A program made the translations under genes and the position numbers. From Durusdinium trenchii (taxonomy: Eukaryota > Sar > Dinophyceae > Suessiales > Symbiodiniaceae), in the NCBI GenBank assembly GCA_963970005.1, contig CAXAMN010000001.1, positions 225,011 to 289,010 on the forward strand: DNA of 64,000 bases, given 5' to 3'. Positions within the stretch are counted from its first letter, which is position 1. Every line of letters begins with the position of its first letter. Of this stretch, positions 45,420 to 57,925 are shown in pieces. The notes under the pieces were generated by a model, which was not told where the DNA came from, ran no database searches, and saw only the letters and a program-made list of their open reading frames with translations.

Positions 45420-45515
45420 CTACTAGCAGCAAGACACTACTAGGTTGGAGGCCATCGCTATTAGGTCGGAGGCCATTACTAGTAACAAGAAGCTACTAGT
45501 AGCAAAGGGCATGAC
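45420..45515. repeat. CTACTAGG / TTGGAGGCCATCGC mixed repeat
   Basis: Contains CACTACTAGGTTGGAGGCC, ATTAGGTCGGAGGCC and AACAAGAAGCTACTAGTAGC, linking the two sub-families (CTACTAGG and TTGGAGGCCATCGC) within one cluster. Confidence 0.75.
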
Positions 45516-45736
45516 TACTAATTTCCAAGAGATTTGCTCATGGAGGCGATTGTGGTCCCTTCGGGAGACGAATCTACAGAGGCAGAGAGGCACGACAAAA
45601 CTGGCCCACGGATGGAAGACCGGCAATGAATGCGCGTCAACATGCCATGAAGCAATCATAAGCCATTATGAACCAAACTCGGGCCATAGGATATCACAGG
45701 ATGCAGGTATATACTTCTATAATCTTCTATACTTTC

Positions 45737-45857
45737 ACTAGGAACAAGGACGCTACTAGGGGCTCCTGGCATCGCTACTAGGAGCAAGGACGCTACTAGG
45801 GCTCCTGCCCTTACTACTAGGAGCAAGGACGCTACTAGGAGCAAGAAACTACTGGGA
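45737..45857. repeat. CTACTAGG-family dispersed repeat
   Basis: Forward units CACTAGGAACAAGGACGC, CTACTAGGGGCTCCTGGC, ATCGCTACTAGGAGC and CTTACTACTAGGAGC. Confidence 0.85.
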
Positions 45858-47791
45858 GTTCTTTCCTTTGCCATCGATGTTTTCAGTTCAGTACTTACAA
45901 AGAACCGTATCGGCGGCTTTCACTCTGCTAGGTCTGGCAGCTCCTCCCAGTCCCGGCAGGCGAGGTCGTGGGTGACCGGGGGGGTGGCCAGAGCTTGTGG
46001 TGTAAAAGAGTCCAACATTGGTTCAGGCCCGGGAATGCTCAGGAGATTGTTATACAGATATCATGCCATTATTATGCATTATTTCACTTTTAATTTATGA
46101 GACATGGTGCAAAATTGGGCCTAAGGTGTTTGTTTGGCTTCACCCAATGGTACGAGTTAGGCTAAGCTTTGGCTTCAAGGAAGGAGGGAACCATGCGGCT
46201 CATGGATTCTTTCCGCCAATCACCGAAGCCATTTATATAAAATGAGCGATTTTCATGGAATCTCTATCTCCTGAAGCTCTTCATATCTCTTCATCCTGAG
46301 GTTGATGCAGACTCAAAGGTGAAGAAGGTTCGGCTGGAGGGTCGGCAAGAGCGCGGGCATCGACCCTCCAACAAGTCTCGTGCATCGAGAGAGTCTTTCG
46401 AGACAGGTCGTCCGCTTGTCACTGGGAGAAGTGGACGGGCTTAATGAGCGAAAATCCCGGTTTCGGAGTGCTAAGAAACAGCGAACGAAACGGATTGCTC
46501 GGAAAACAGCTTGGAATTCTTTTCACTGGGGCAGCTGGGTGCATTTGCCTCGTGACACCAGTATACTGTATACGAGTTATATCGGGTTGTTATTTGATGT
46601 TATTTGGTTTCTTTAGGATTTTGATAGAAAGACAACATCATGGCAAAGTGGCGTGAAGGTTTTCCTTCTTGCAAAGCCAAATACGCTATTTTCACCCAGC
46701 CCTGAAAAACCGCCCCAGCAACTACCCATGGCTCGCCATCAGCCCGAAAAGGCTCGTCGGAGGCGCGGTGAGGTTTTGGAGGCTCACGAGCGGGTCGGGG
46801 ACATTTGCAGTGAAAGCTGGGGCCGTTCACTTCCTGCAATCAACTGAGGAGCAATAAGTAATTCAGCATGTTTCAAGAACTGCCGGCAGCCATCCTCCCA
46901 AGCACGCTCGCCGGTGTTCTTGCGTTCAGGACATGGATGCGTGGCACTGTGCCCAATCCATCGGTGAAGCTGCAGGGTGCTTGTCTTCTGCGAGCGCATC
47001 GGTCTGATCCTGAAATCGGTCACATTGGCATTTGTGGAGTATCGGTTCGGAGGTAGAAGCTGTGCATGGAGTGTGCTCTTAAAGTAGCCGTGGACACAGT
47101 GGTCCAAACAGGCCACGAAATTAGCAGAGTTTGTGCCAAGGTCACCAAGCTGGCGCTGAGAGGTGTACCCCTCACAGATGAGGAGTGAAGACTGAAGACT
47201 ACGTAGGGACGTAGGGAAGATGTCATTCGTGTGCTTGAGAATAACCTGGCAATCTAAGGTATTCACTCATTGACGAAGCGAATGATCTCTTCTTCGGTGA
47301 AACGTTGTCAAACATCTCGTGGCGTTTTTGGCTCGTGCTCGAGCCCGGCTCCGCGGCTGTGCCTATCGTCAGATGAAGCGATGCAGCTGACCAGAGCTTT
47401 CTTACGTTTCCTGAAGCCATGTGCAGTTCCATTTTCTCTTCAAGTTCTCCATGAGCGTAGGCGAGGCAGATGCACAGGTGAGTGAGGGGGTCAGGTATTC
47501 TCAAAGACCTGCACGTTGCTTATTATGTTGTTGCTATTCTGTACTGTACGTAGATGACATGGTTTTTGCATTTTCTCCACTTGGGCAAAGGCTTGCTGGA
47601 ATTAGTTGAACGCGTTCGGGGTTCTCTCAATCGCATGAGACTTACCCCGAGTAACCTTGCCGAATTTGCAAAAACCAAGTTGGGTCATTTGTCGGTCAGT
47701 GGTCATTTATCTTAAAACCACCTTCATGCTCTTATCTCTTTGTTCCGTTTTCAGTCAAAGCATTCCACCACCGGACCTTGTCTTCCCATAG

Positions 47792-49697
47792 GACGACGGC
47801 TCGGACGGCTCACTGCGGTTCTGCTGAAGTGGTTCGCCCGGAGCTGCGAACGTACTGGGATCAACACAACGGGTCTCGCTTCGATGAGCGCAGCGTGATG
47901 GGTGGGCGTTTGGAGCCCTTGAGGCTTGGACATCTGGCTTGGATGGGTTGGATGATGTAAGGGGACGCCACTTGCCTACATAGGTTATCTAACAAAAAAG
48001 TATCTATAATATTCTATAATCGTATTGTCAGTATTGTTATATAAAATTGTCAGATATTTTTGATAAAAGCAGCGTTGTCAGTATCTTCCTTTACAAGGGT
48101 CTGTTTTGGGATTAACATGGAGGAATACCCCCGAAAAAGAGCTCTATAGAAGGAGCTCGAACACATATTGCAGTTGGCCACTTGGCTTTCACAAAGCCAA
48201 TAGTTAAATATCAAAGTGGGGATACCCATCAACCATTGGATTTGAGCCGTTCGCACGTTCGCACAGATGGACTGGTCATGACTGGTCTGCAAGGTTCGGT
48301 GAACATGCACCGGCACAGGCGGGTGGCACAAGTGGCTGAAGCACTGCTTTGCCGCGCGCACGGTGGCTGGACTACCGTTGTGGACCTAGGTGCCGTGATG
48401 AGATTGGCGAAGATTGGCGCATGGGTTGGTCGGGATCTGTTGGGGTGAAGCTTTTCATGTTCAGAAAGAGATTGATCTAATTACTATATCGATCTATATC
48501 GTGTGTTATAGTTTGTATAATACTTGGTTTCTTTTGCTACCCTTTTCCAGTTCTGTCAAGCAAATCCACCCACTTGCCAAATCATGAGCTTCATCCACTT
48601 TGGGTACCCCCGCTTTGTGCTGCAAGCTTAGACAGGGACCAGACCAGACCTGGATCCCCGCAGTCACCTCTGGATTGTTTGGTCCGGTGTGTGGATATAT
48701 ATATATATTGTATTTATATATACCTATATAATGGCAATAGCCTCCAACCCTAAGAGCGATGGACTCCAACCTCCTTGAGATTCTGTGGCCAAGGTTGTGG
48801 CACTGGACTTTTCGCTCAATTCCTGGCCAATGTACCTGGCCTGAGGGTGGTGGGTGTAGATTTGTCTGAGGGACACCTGCAGGTCGCCCGCCGACATATG
48901 GAGGCTGGCCCAGTCGAACAAGAAGAGGTTCTCGGTAGCTTTAAGATGTCTTTTCTGGCAGCAGACCCTGTTGAGAGAATCCTCTGTCCTCCAGCCTCCA
49001 GTGGCCACGCTGGAGGTCATCAAAGCAAGCTACCTGGATTGGGAACCAGATGATTGGACTCCGGATGTGGCAGTGCACAACAATTCCATTGAAGACTACG
49101 AGGAGTCTTCGTTGCTGCCAAGCACTTCTCAGCACCAACTTCTTTCCCAATCCGTTGATTGATTTCAGATCGGAGTTTCTTCTCTGGTCTTGAGTTTCAT
49201 TTGTGTCCATCTTCAGATTGGCAATTGCAGGACTCCGTCAAGCTCTATTTCTTTAAGCACGTCTTTCGATGGCTTGCACCGGGAGGGTCCATGTCTTACT
49301 TGCTCAAGAAGCACCAAGATGGATTCTATATGATTCTATCTCACTTATCTCAACTGTCCTTCCATGCCAGTTCCCGCACTTCACCATTTCAAGACACGAC
49401 TGACTTAAAAAAGACAAGTGACAATTCTTTACCCAACGTTTAAGGTACCTCTTGTTCCAAGCCTACTCACCGCGAGATGAACCCATGGGGCCCTGCATTT
49501 CAGAGTGTTCACCCGACTTTGCGTCCAAGCACACCATCTTCCTTTGCGACACGGAAAGATATGCAGAGCTGGCAAGAGATGCAGGCTTTGAGATGATCTC
49601 TTCTGAGTTGATCCATAGCAAAGGCCGATACCCTCCATCTGAGAAAACATACCAGAGGGAGTTCATCTTCATCGTCTTCTGGAAGCCTTTGACCTGA
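47792..49697 (+). CDS. Class I SAM-dependent methyltransferase, six exons to the stop
   Basis: Exons 47792-47901, 48294-48389, 48794-48927, 49016-49093, 49231-49292 and 49445-49697 (TGA) join in consistent phase to about 243 residues. Order seen: TYWDQHNGSRFDERSVM, then motif I VVDLGCGTG formed across the exon 2/3 junction, the acidic end of beta 2 (VVGVDLSEGHLQVARRHM), ASYLDWEPDDWTPDVAVHN (motif II region), the post-motif helix and FRWLAPGGSM (motif III-like), and a C-terminal half ending EFIFIVFWKPLT. Introns: four GT-AG and one GA-AG. Expected to transfer a methyl group from S-adenosylmethionine (family knowledge); the substrate cannot be told. Upstream exons and the start codon are not placed. 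Confidence 0.88.
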
Positions 49698-49732
49698 TCA
49701 ATGGAACTCCACCATTCCAAGACCAGCGATTG

Positions 49733-49842
49733 ACGCTACTAGGAGCAAAGGGCATCGCTACCAGGAGCAGGACGCTACTAGGGGCTCCTGGCCTTACTAC
49801 TAGGAGCAAGGACGCTACTAGGAGCAACGGGCATCGCTACTA
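49733..49842. repeat. CTACTAGG-family dispersed repeat just after the methyltransferase stop
   Basis: Begins 36 bp after the stop codon: CTACTAGGAGCAAAGGGC, GGACGCTACTAGGGGC, CTTACTACTAGGAGC and GGGCATCGCTACTA. It probably lies in the 3' untranslated or downstream region. Confidence 0.85.
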
Positions 49843-50489
49843 TTCTGGACCGATGGATTGCTGGTGACCGAAAGCACCCCTGACAGCGTCAAGCTTAGAG
49901 GGTGCAAGTGAAAGCTGCACAAAAGACGGCCGTGGCTGCGGAAGAGGATAAACTTATGGGGTATTACTCAGTGACTTTGCACTACCTAAGAGGCACATTT
50001 GTAAAAATCAATATATACTTAATTTTGTGTACAAAGGCGAGGGTTCTTTTGGCGTTTAACTCAGCCACAGTGCGGCAGCATCCAGGACCAAGAGCTATAG
50101 TAGGAAGTGCCCGACGAGGGGCTCTTTGAACAATTCGCGATGTTTTTTCCTTGGAGGGGCACGTCCGCGGCAGGACGTGGCACGGCTGGCGACTTTGCTT
50201 GGCGAGAATGTGAACGCCGCTCCAGCTCGTTGCTGGCGGATGGACCATGGGGCTCTGGGGACATCAAGTCCAAATGACACAAAAGTCCAAATGACACAAA
50301 ACTTATGCAACGACTCTTTGCGCTAGAAGATTGATAGTACAGGGGTTACAGAGTGTTTTCCCACAGCCGTATGCTGGTGAATCCAACCCCAGCTAGCACC
50401 CTCCAAGGAATACGAACGTATCACCTCAGTACCAGCCAGAGGAGTCCAGATCTTCTGCATGTAAAACATTCACGGAGCAGGGCTTGCCA

Positions 50490-50777
50490 CACACTCTGAC
50501 ATTGGTTTTCAGTTAATCTGTTCCCAAGTGGAAAAAGGTGAGGGAACGGAAAGGTGCATGAGTCCGCAGAAAAGTATTGTTTAACAAAAGTTTCGCAGCA
50601 AGCTCAAGTGAAAGCGGCGATCAGAGGCGGCAGAGCGGAGGGAAACCTGTTTGTGGGGAGTAGCATGCAACAACCATGGAAACAAACCGGAGGAAATTGG
50701 AGTCACAGCTTGCGATCACGGCAGGTAGGGATGATCAGTCCCAGTAGAAAAAACAGAAACTCTTAGTTACAGAGGTG
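50490..50777. repeat. Direct repeat, copy 1 of a ~290-bp segment
   Basis: From CACACTCTGACATTGG to AACTCTTAGTTACAGAGGTG, nearly identical to 51431-51797. Copy 2 holds about 75 bp more (51689-51763). Within both, a run of about 70 codons is open, but identical ORFs in duplicated DNA are not evidence of a gene. Confidence 0.9.
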
Positions 50778-51430
50778 GACACTATCGGCGCTCTGGAGGA
50801 ACTTACTAACCACCTAAAAAGCCTTAGAAAGAAAGAAAAAAAGACAGAAAGGGAAACGCAAAGGCAAGAGAGAAAGATAGGTGTAGTGACGCGGCCCACT
50901 AGTTACGAAACCTGCTAGTTACTGAGTACTTAGCCGCATGAATTATATGCACTAGTTAGCGAGTGGGACATTCGCTTTGAACCGCCCGGGTAGCTAGGAG
51001 TAGAAAAGAAGAAACAGAAGGAAAGGTACCGACACACAAGTGTGTCGAGTACCATTTCCTTCTGTTACCCTAGATAGCGGGTGGGATAGAAGCACGAATT
51101 CGGTTGCAAGGTGGGGGGGGGTGCGTGGATGTGCATGTGTGACACATATATATATATATATATGGCCGTAAGCCTGGCGGCGTGGAACGTGAGTCGCAAC
51201 TGGACATGTCAAACTCACAAGCTCACCCGAAACGACTGAATGCAAAAGTGGAGGTATTGTCGTAAGCCTGACGGCGTGGTATTTTGGGAACCCAGTGGTG
51301 AAACAAAGTCCGTTAAGAGAATCCAACCTGTGCAGAACGGAAGAAGGTCAGTTAGTGGTAATCCGGAATGAGGACAGCGCTCCCTTGCGGGAGATCACAC
51401 CCAGCACCCAAGTGGGACGACTGAGCGGTT

Positions 51431-51797
51431 CACACTCTGACATTGGCTTTCAGTTAATCTGTTCCCAAGTGGAAAAAGGTGAGGGAACGGAAAGGTGCAT
51501 GAGTCCGCAGAAAAGTATTGTTTAACAAAAGTTTCGCAGCAAGCTCAAGTGAAAGCGGCGATCAGCGGCGGCAGAGCGGAGGGAAACCTGTTTGTGGGGA
51601 GTAGCATGCAACAACCATGGAAACAAACCGGAGGAAATTGGAGTCACAGCTTGCGATCACGGCAGGTAGGGATGATCAGTCCCAGTATCGCTAGGAAATC
51701 GAGAGTGTCTTCATTGGTGGCAGACTCTCGTTCCTGCTGCCACCCCCTGCGACTTGAAAGTTGAGAAAAAACAGAAACTCTTAGTTACAGAGGTGCA
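51431..51797. repeat. Direct repeat, copy 2 with a ~75-bp additional segment
   Basis: Same sequence as copy 1 with few substitutions (for example GGTTTTCAG versus GGCTTTCAG), plus 51689-51763, which is absent from copy 1. The intervening 650 bp carries two related CGTAAGCCTGGCGGCGTGG-type copies (51169 and 51260). Confidence 0.9.
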
Positions 51798-52368
51798 CAC
51801 ACACACACGAGATGATTCTTGCACCACGCATTCTACGATGAGGACAGAGCTATTGTTTCAGCTTCGGCAGCGACCTGCAGGTGTCCAGGCTCTCGTTAAA
51901 TGATTGCCGCGAGCCTGAATGAGCCTGGTGCCGGAAGGGTTGAGCACGTTGTTTTTTAGAAAACATTGATATAGCTGGTATCTCTGTTGGAGCTGGCTAG
52001 ACTGAGAAACCATGTTGACATGTCACCTTCCAAGGCTGGGGCTTTGAGACTTGACCTATCCAACTCTACCGCAGAAAACGCTCCCGAGGAGTAAGAGGGT
52101 TGCAAGTAGGAACCCAGATGAAGGTTCTGAGACCGTTGAAGAAAGACATGCTGCACTGCCCGAGATTCCGAAGTGGGGAATCCACGACCAACACGGATGA
52201 TTTACTGACACTGAGGTTCCAGGACTTCCTCCATCGACCGACTGATCATGTCGGTCAGGTGAACTTGCCATGGTCACATTCTCGCATTTTCGACCATTCT
52301 AGCAACCCCTCACTGTCGATGGATGGATCTCTCTTGTTTACCTTTTTCGAGCGTTTTGGGGCGAATGC

Positions 52369-53850
52369 ATGCGAATGCGAGGCAACCTGGGCGACCAGGG
52401 GGCCGAACATCTCGCAGAGGCTGGACCGTTGGCGTGCCTACAATGCTCACCAGGGTTGGTGCAGTCATGCATCGAACATCATTTAACAATTTTTGTTTTG
52501 GTGGCTGCACCACTTTTTGAAAGTGGGGATGGGTTGGGTGGAGATGCCAATTTGTTTCCATTTACCGAACCCATTTTGTCCAATGCAGCTTCGTGTGCTT
52601 TCTCTTTCCCTGCGCCTCCACCGAAGAACGGTGCTACAAAGATGATGAGTCTAAAACACCCAAACCAGCTGGCGTGTTGGTGCGTCTACTGTTGTTGCTG
52701 GAGTGTTCTTTGCCTGGCTCGCCTGACGGGGAAGGAGCAAGAAAGCCTTGAGTACGAAGTTCCTTCTTCCCAGTGAGACTCTAGAGTCTAGGCATTTAAG
52801 CATTTGATGGCGTTTGGTTTGTGTTTTTGCCTTTTTGAGGGTCACACATGTTCCAACACGAAATTTCCGTCGGGAGGATGACAATGGGATAAGATGGCTT
52901 CTCTTGTCGCGGATAGTTTGTGAGAAGCAGGGCTTCAGGAATGGCAGGACGAGAGACGTTCACATGTCAACATAGAAACCGCATATTGAAAGACGCTTCT
53001 GGACATGAGCTTTCAAGTGTCCATGTCAAAGCTGAATATAACTTGCGTATAGGTGTAACCCATTCAGAAAGTTAATGTGGGTCTGCAATAGTCAACTCCC
53101 CCTGAGTCCACAGAGATAGTCCTCCGAGAAGCACTCCTGTGGTGGTAGTAGTAGTAGTAGTAGGAGTAGCAGTAGCAGTAGCAGTAGCAGCAGCAGCAGC
53201 AGGAGCAGGAGCAGGAGCAGTAGCAGTAGCAGTAGCAGTAGTAGCAGCAGGAGGAGGAGCAGCAGCAGCAGGAACCGCAGCAACACCCAAAACACGGGTC
53301 AGCAATATTCGGAATAACAACATGTGCGTATTCTCTCCCCACCGTCACCACGTGAGTATTGACGAACTAACATCAACTGCATCCCCCCGTGTCCATATGT
53401 GCCCTGCGAACACATGGCCGGGGCACACGAAAGCAATCTTGCAAATGAGATGCTCCTCAAAAGAACGGGCCCGGAACGTGAGTGTGGACGCAACAAAGAA
53501 TTCATTTTCATAAGGCGCCCCAGTTGGCCCTATAGGGTCTTGTGAGAAGCTTCAGAGCACTGGGAGCCGGTCCTTCACAAGGCTTTGGCCGAGAACGAGG
53601 TCTTAACATCCTTGTCCTTGGAAGGGAACCGAGTGAGCGCCTCAGAAGACAACGGTTTTGGAACTGGGATGCTTTGTGTATCGAGAAGATTCTGTAAATT
53701 CACAGACTGTAATCTCACAAACTTCGGCTGTTCCTGGGTATCAAGAAGGGGCACGGACTTCCTCTTAAAAAAGGTCGGAGACCGCGGGGCTGCGCGCTTG
53801 GCAGCTGCGCTTGAGCGGAACGAGGCGGTGGCAGAGCTGTGGAGGGAAGG
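52369..53850 (+). CDS. Leucine-rich-repeat protein (ribonuclease-inhibitor type), partial exon set
   Basis: Exons: about 52369-52453 (GNLGDQGAEHLAEAGPLACL), 53582-53632 (ALAENEVLTSLSLEGNR, GTGAGC donor) and 53774-~53850 (VGDRGAARLAAALERNEAVAEL). The last two join in phase to a complete repeat unit of the form L-x-L-x-GN-x-(V/L)GD-x-GA-x-x-LA-x-AL. This is the RI/NLR-type LRR of about 28 residues, a protein-interaction scaffold. The number of repeats and the partner domains are not visible. The continuation after 53850 and the connection of the first exon are inferred. Confidence 0.6.
53138..53278. repeat. GTA/GCA/GGA compound trinucleotide repeat
   Basis: TAG, CAG and GAG units in blocks. 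Because of three-fold periodicity all frames stay open and give Leu, Cys, Ala or Val homopolymer ORFs. It lies between LRR exons, so it is most likely intronic. Confidence 0.9.
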
Positions 53851-56800
53851 TGGGAGTGGTGCAAGTCCAAGTGAACGCGTTTTTGAGTCCAGGGATGTAG
53901 AAAGGGAGAAGGCACCGTGAGGTGAGGGATCCTTTTTGAACTTGTCCTTGGAACGCAGGGGTTGTGTCCGAGCACAGTACAATTTCAATGGATGTTTGAT
54001 GTACTTTGTGTATTTTGTGTGTAATGAAGAAGTAGTTGTAGTGACCAGTGGTCGATTTGACAGTCAGTTGATTTTGTAGTGTAGGAGGTTCTATTTCATT
54101 GGGAGAATATGGATGTAGATTGATTATATAATTGTTTTAAAAAAACTTATCGGGATCTTCGCAACGTTGACCAGATCCTGCTTTGGAGTGATTCTGGGTA
54201 CATGGAACATGTTATTTGTTGTCCTGACTGTGTTTTAGACAAAAGGATCTCCAGAGCCGTTGCAGTTTCAGTCAACAGAAACGGAGGGTACCTTTTGCTT
54301 GCAATAGCAATAGCAGCACTTGGCTGATCTGCCTGCCTGCCATTTGCTGCCTGCTGCGTTGGTGTCCTCGGTGTTGTTTTCAGACAGAGACCAGAGCGTG
54401 TCAAGACAATCACCCAAAAGCAGAGATCAAGGCCAACTAGGGGCCGAGGATGGCCCAGGGATCAGTCTCACAGATAATTACAGGCACTTATAGTGTAATA
54501 ACAACATATTATAATAGTAATGGTAATAACAATAGCAGTAGCAGTAGAGTAGCAGTAGGAGTAGTAGGAGTCGGAGTCGGAGTCGGACTGGGTGCTCGGG
54601 TTAACTTGTGCCGGAATGAACTTGTGCATGAACTTGTGCCCTTGGGGGAAAGCTTGATTGGGCTAAGTTTTTGTATGTATGTTGTTGTTGATCACAGGTT
54701 GAGAATTCGACCAAGCCGCAAGGGCACACTGTTGATTCTGTCTCAAGTTTATTGTACTCCCAAGTGCACCTTTGCGATTTCATGTTTTTGGCTCCTCTAC
54801 ATTGTGATTAGGTTTTTTTCAACAATCGTTGCAAAACGGTGTCCCCAAGCAGTTTTGTGTTTAGGAGTGTAGACGATCATTGTTTGGTCATTTCATACTG
54901 TGTATTTGTTCTTTTTTGTGACTAGTGACTAGTGCCTTGAATACAACCAGCCTCAAGTTGCGCTTCCCAACCAATGTTGGGACAGAAAGGGGGCAGGCCT
55001 CATTTGCCTCGTGCATTTGTTTCTACATACTGGGTGCCTGCGCTTACCCCTGTCGTGGTCAAGATCTCGTATGGAAGCCGGTGTGCCATTGGGGGGAGCC
55101 TGCACCTCCTTGGGCGGCATCTGTGGCGGCGATGGGAAGTCCCCCGCATGCTCCACAACCACCTGTCTTGACCAAGTGTTCGCGCGGCGCCGTGTATTTC
55201 CCTTACATACCATGTATTTCCCGTAAACAGGGGAGATGCCATGTTCAAGTGTGAGTACATTTGCCCGAGGTTGTAAGACCTTGGTCCCTGATCCATTGCT
55301 CAACATGTAATGATGCCCAGCTGTGCCAACTTTCTGAGCGCTTCAAACTACTCTCCAGACAACCACAGTTGTTGGTCATGTCTCCTCGACTTACTGGCTT
55401 CCTTAATCAATTCTCACTCCACCCGCACCTGCAACCAAAAGTCCCAAATCCCTGTGACCTCCTTGCCATTCGCCAGGGTCAGGCGATAGGGCACAGTGGG
55501 ATTGGTCGCCAGAACATCTACACCTGGGAGCACATTTGTCCGCACCGTGGATTCCATGGCAGCGAAAGAAACCCTCAGATGTTCTCAAAAGAAAAGCAAC
55601 TGTAAAAAAGTGGTTCCGCTTCTGCACCAAGTAGCACCTTCAAGGGACATCTTGTCCAAGTGGTGTTTTTCTTCTCTCGGACGGGTCATACCATGGAATG
55701 TTTTTGGTTTGCACATTCTCTTGCAGTGTTTTCTGGAGGTTTTCCTTGCAAACGTCCGTTGTTCCTATTCTGTCAGGTTTATGTTTGCTGTTTTTTGTTT
55801 CAGATTCAGGGTGATTCATGGGTTTGTTGCTTCAAGTGTGGTGTGTGATCTTCTGGAAGTCATTGTCTGTCTAGAGTCTAGATTCTCGACATCGAAGGAA
55901 ATCGTGATGAGAATGTACTCCAAAGTACCGGTCTCATCTGGCTCTGAGGAAAGTCAGCAAGGTTTTCGCTGCAGACTCGGTCTCCGCGCCGTACTCGCTG
56001 GTCAGACGCTGCCGAAAAACGTCCAAGCGCAAAAGGCCCAGAAAGCCGCACCTGAAGCCACTCCGAATGAAACATCACATGCCGTGTCCAGACTTCTCCC
56101 AATAACTCCTGTCCACGTGGAATGATCCCTTGCGTTTGTCATCGCAGCGCCCCGGCATCGATTCAAAACCAGTACAACACGATGACAACATCGTTCTGTC
56201 TACAGCACATGTTTTTCATACATCCCCCAACCCCCATACCATGCATTTGTTTGTCAAAACTGAATGGTACCGGGTCATTCATTCTATCACAGTGCCGCAT
56301 TTCATGCTGCCTTAACTTCCACGATCAATGACTGACCCACCAAGCCTGAACCCAGCACCCAACACGGGTGAGATATCTCGTTTCGCCTCCAGCGGGCTGA
56401 GTCACGAAGGAGTTGTGGTGAGTCCAATCCCACGTCACCACGTCACTTTCAAAGAAGTATAATGCAACCGGTGCAAACATAAACCTGGATACTGCGATTC
56501 AAAAAAAGTTCGCCCCGTGGCTGTGCCAATAGTCCACTTGGGCCGTGCGCGTACAGAATTCATTCTACCAACAGCCCGCCGTGACACGAAGCCTCAAATC
56601 ATGTTCTTGACGGGGGTAGGATGGCAATGTCCGAAATATCCCGCTTCAGCTCCAAAAAATCAAGGTAGCGTTGTGGGGACCCTTTCCCGTTGTCCAGGTC
56701 ACTTTGAAAAAGGCGGATTTGCTGAGGCTTCAGGCATTCGAGTCAAAAGAGACGTTTGCTTTGGGAAATGGGAAGCTGCTAGAAGCACAAAGGGCACAAA

Positions 56801-57299
56801 CAGCACCAGCACAATCCACCAGCTTTCTGCATGCTCGCGTCGGGTCACGATGGTTCCGCAGGAGAAGCTCCGCTTGACAGACCCATTTGTCCGTATTCTT
56901 TCAACAAACACGCCCAGTCCGACAGCCGCTGAGCCCGCTTGCCAAGATCCCCTTCACACACACACACACTTAGAGAGTTGCTCGCAAGAGCTATTATCAG
57001 TACGAAGTTCCCCTTGACTGGAAGAAAAGTGCAAACCGAAGGGCGAGGAAGTCCGGAAAATTGAAGATGTCTAACAAATTGTTGTAGTGCATTAGCCGCT
57101 TACTGCAAAACACAGAATGGGACAGCTTGTCAACAGTTCAACAATCAAGCAGGTACATGGTTGAGCGTCCTCAACCACTTCCCTTCCAGTGGCCCAGCTT
57201 CGTTGGATCAGGTTCTTACATTCGTGGGGTACGCGGGTGTGCCATGGGGGTGGGTCAAGTTCATGTGCGATGGGGTAAGTTACCACGTCGGGTCGTAGT

Positions 57300-57328
57300 A
57301 GTCGTAGTAGTAGTAGTAGTTGTTGTAG

Positions 57329-57360
<32 letters not shown>

Positions 57361-57372
57361 CTTGTTGTAGTT
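57300..57372. repeat. GTA/GTT trinucleotide microsatellite
   Basis: GTAGTC, GTAGTAGTAGTA and then (GTT)n. Accounts for the Val, Gln and Thr homopolymer ORFs on both strands. Confidence 0.95.
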
Positions 57373-57824
57373 GTACTTGCACATGTAAATGTAAGTGTAA
57401 ATGTAACGACGCAACAATAGCCATGTGACCCTCCACTTGATGACAAATCACGGGAGGCCTTGACGTGCTTGAGCCTCGGCAGGCAGGGAAAAAGCGCTAT
57501 TGCAAAGCGATGGGCAATCTAGGATCGATCTGGATCGACAAGCAACCCTGGAAAGAAGATTCACTTTCATGGCGAGTGACAGTCTTGCTGGAAATTGCAC
57601 CGGAAAAGAGGGACAGCGCCGTGACAGCGCCTCTCCTTTCTGCATATCCATTTTACCAAGCCGCCCAAGCCACTTACCAGTGTTTAAACCAATAAAGCTC
57701 ACTCAAAACCAAGCCTGACTCCGGACCAAGCTGACACCAGGAACTGCGTGGGTGGACAGGGAGTGAAGCACTTGCTCGACGCGCTGGAGAGCAACTATAC
57801 TCTGCTGACTCTGGACAGAGATCT

Positions 57825-57925
57825 GGCCATCGCTGTTAGGCTGGAGGCCATCGCTATTAGGCGGGAGGTCATCGTCTTAGGTTGGAGGCCATCGCTAGTA
57901 GGTTCCTTGTTCTATTATTAGGTTG
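57825..57925. repeat. TTGGAGGCCATCGC repeat cluster
   Basis: Four units of GGAGGCCATCGCTATTAGG or close variants. Related single units occur at 3790, 13850, 45445 and 48735. Confidence 0.8.

Noticed and set aside
50554..51764. Twin ~70-90-codon ORFs in the direct repeats
   Set aside because: Identity follows from the DNA duplication, and the frame is altered by the 75-bp segment; no conserved motif.
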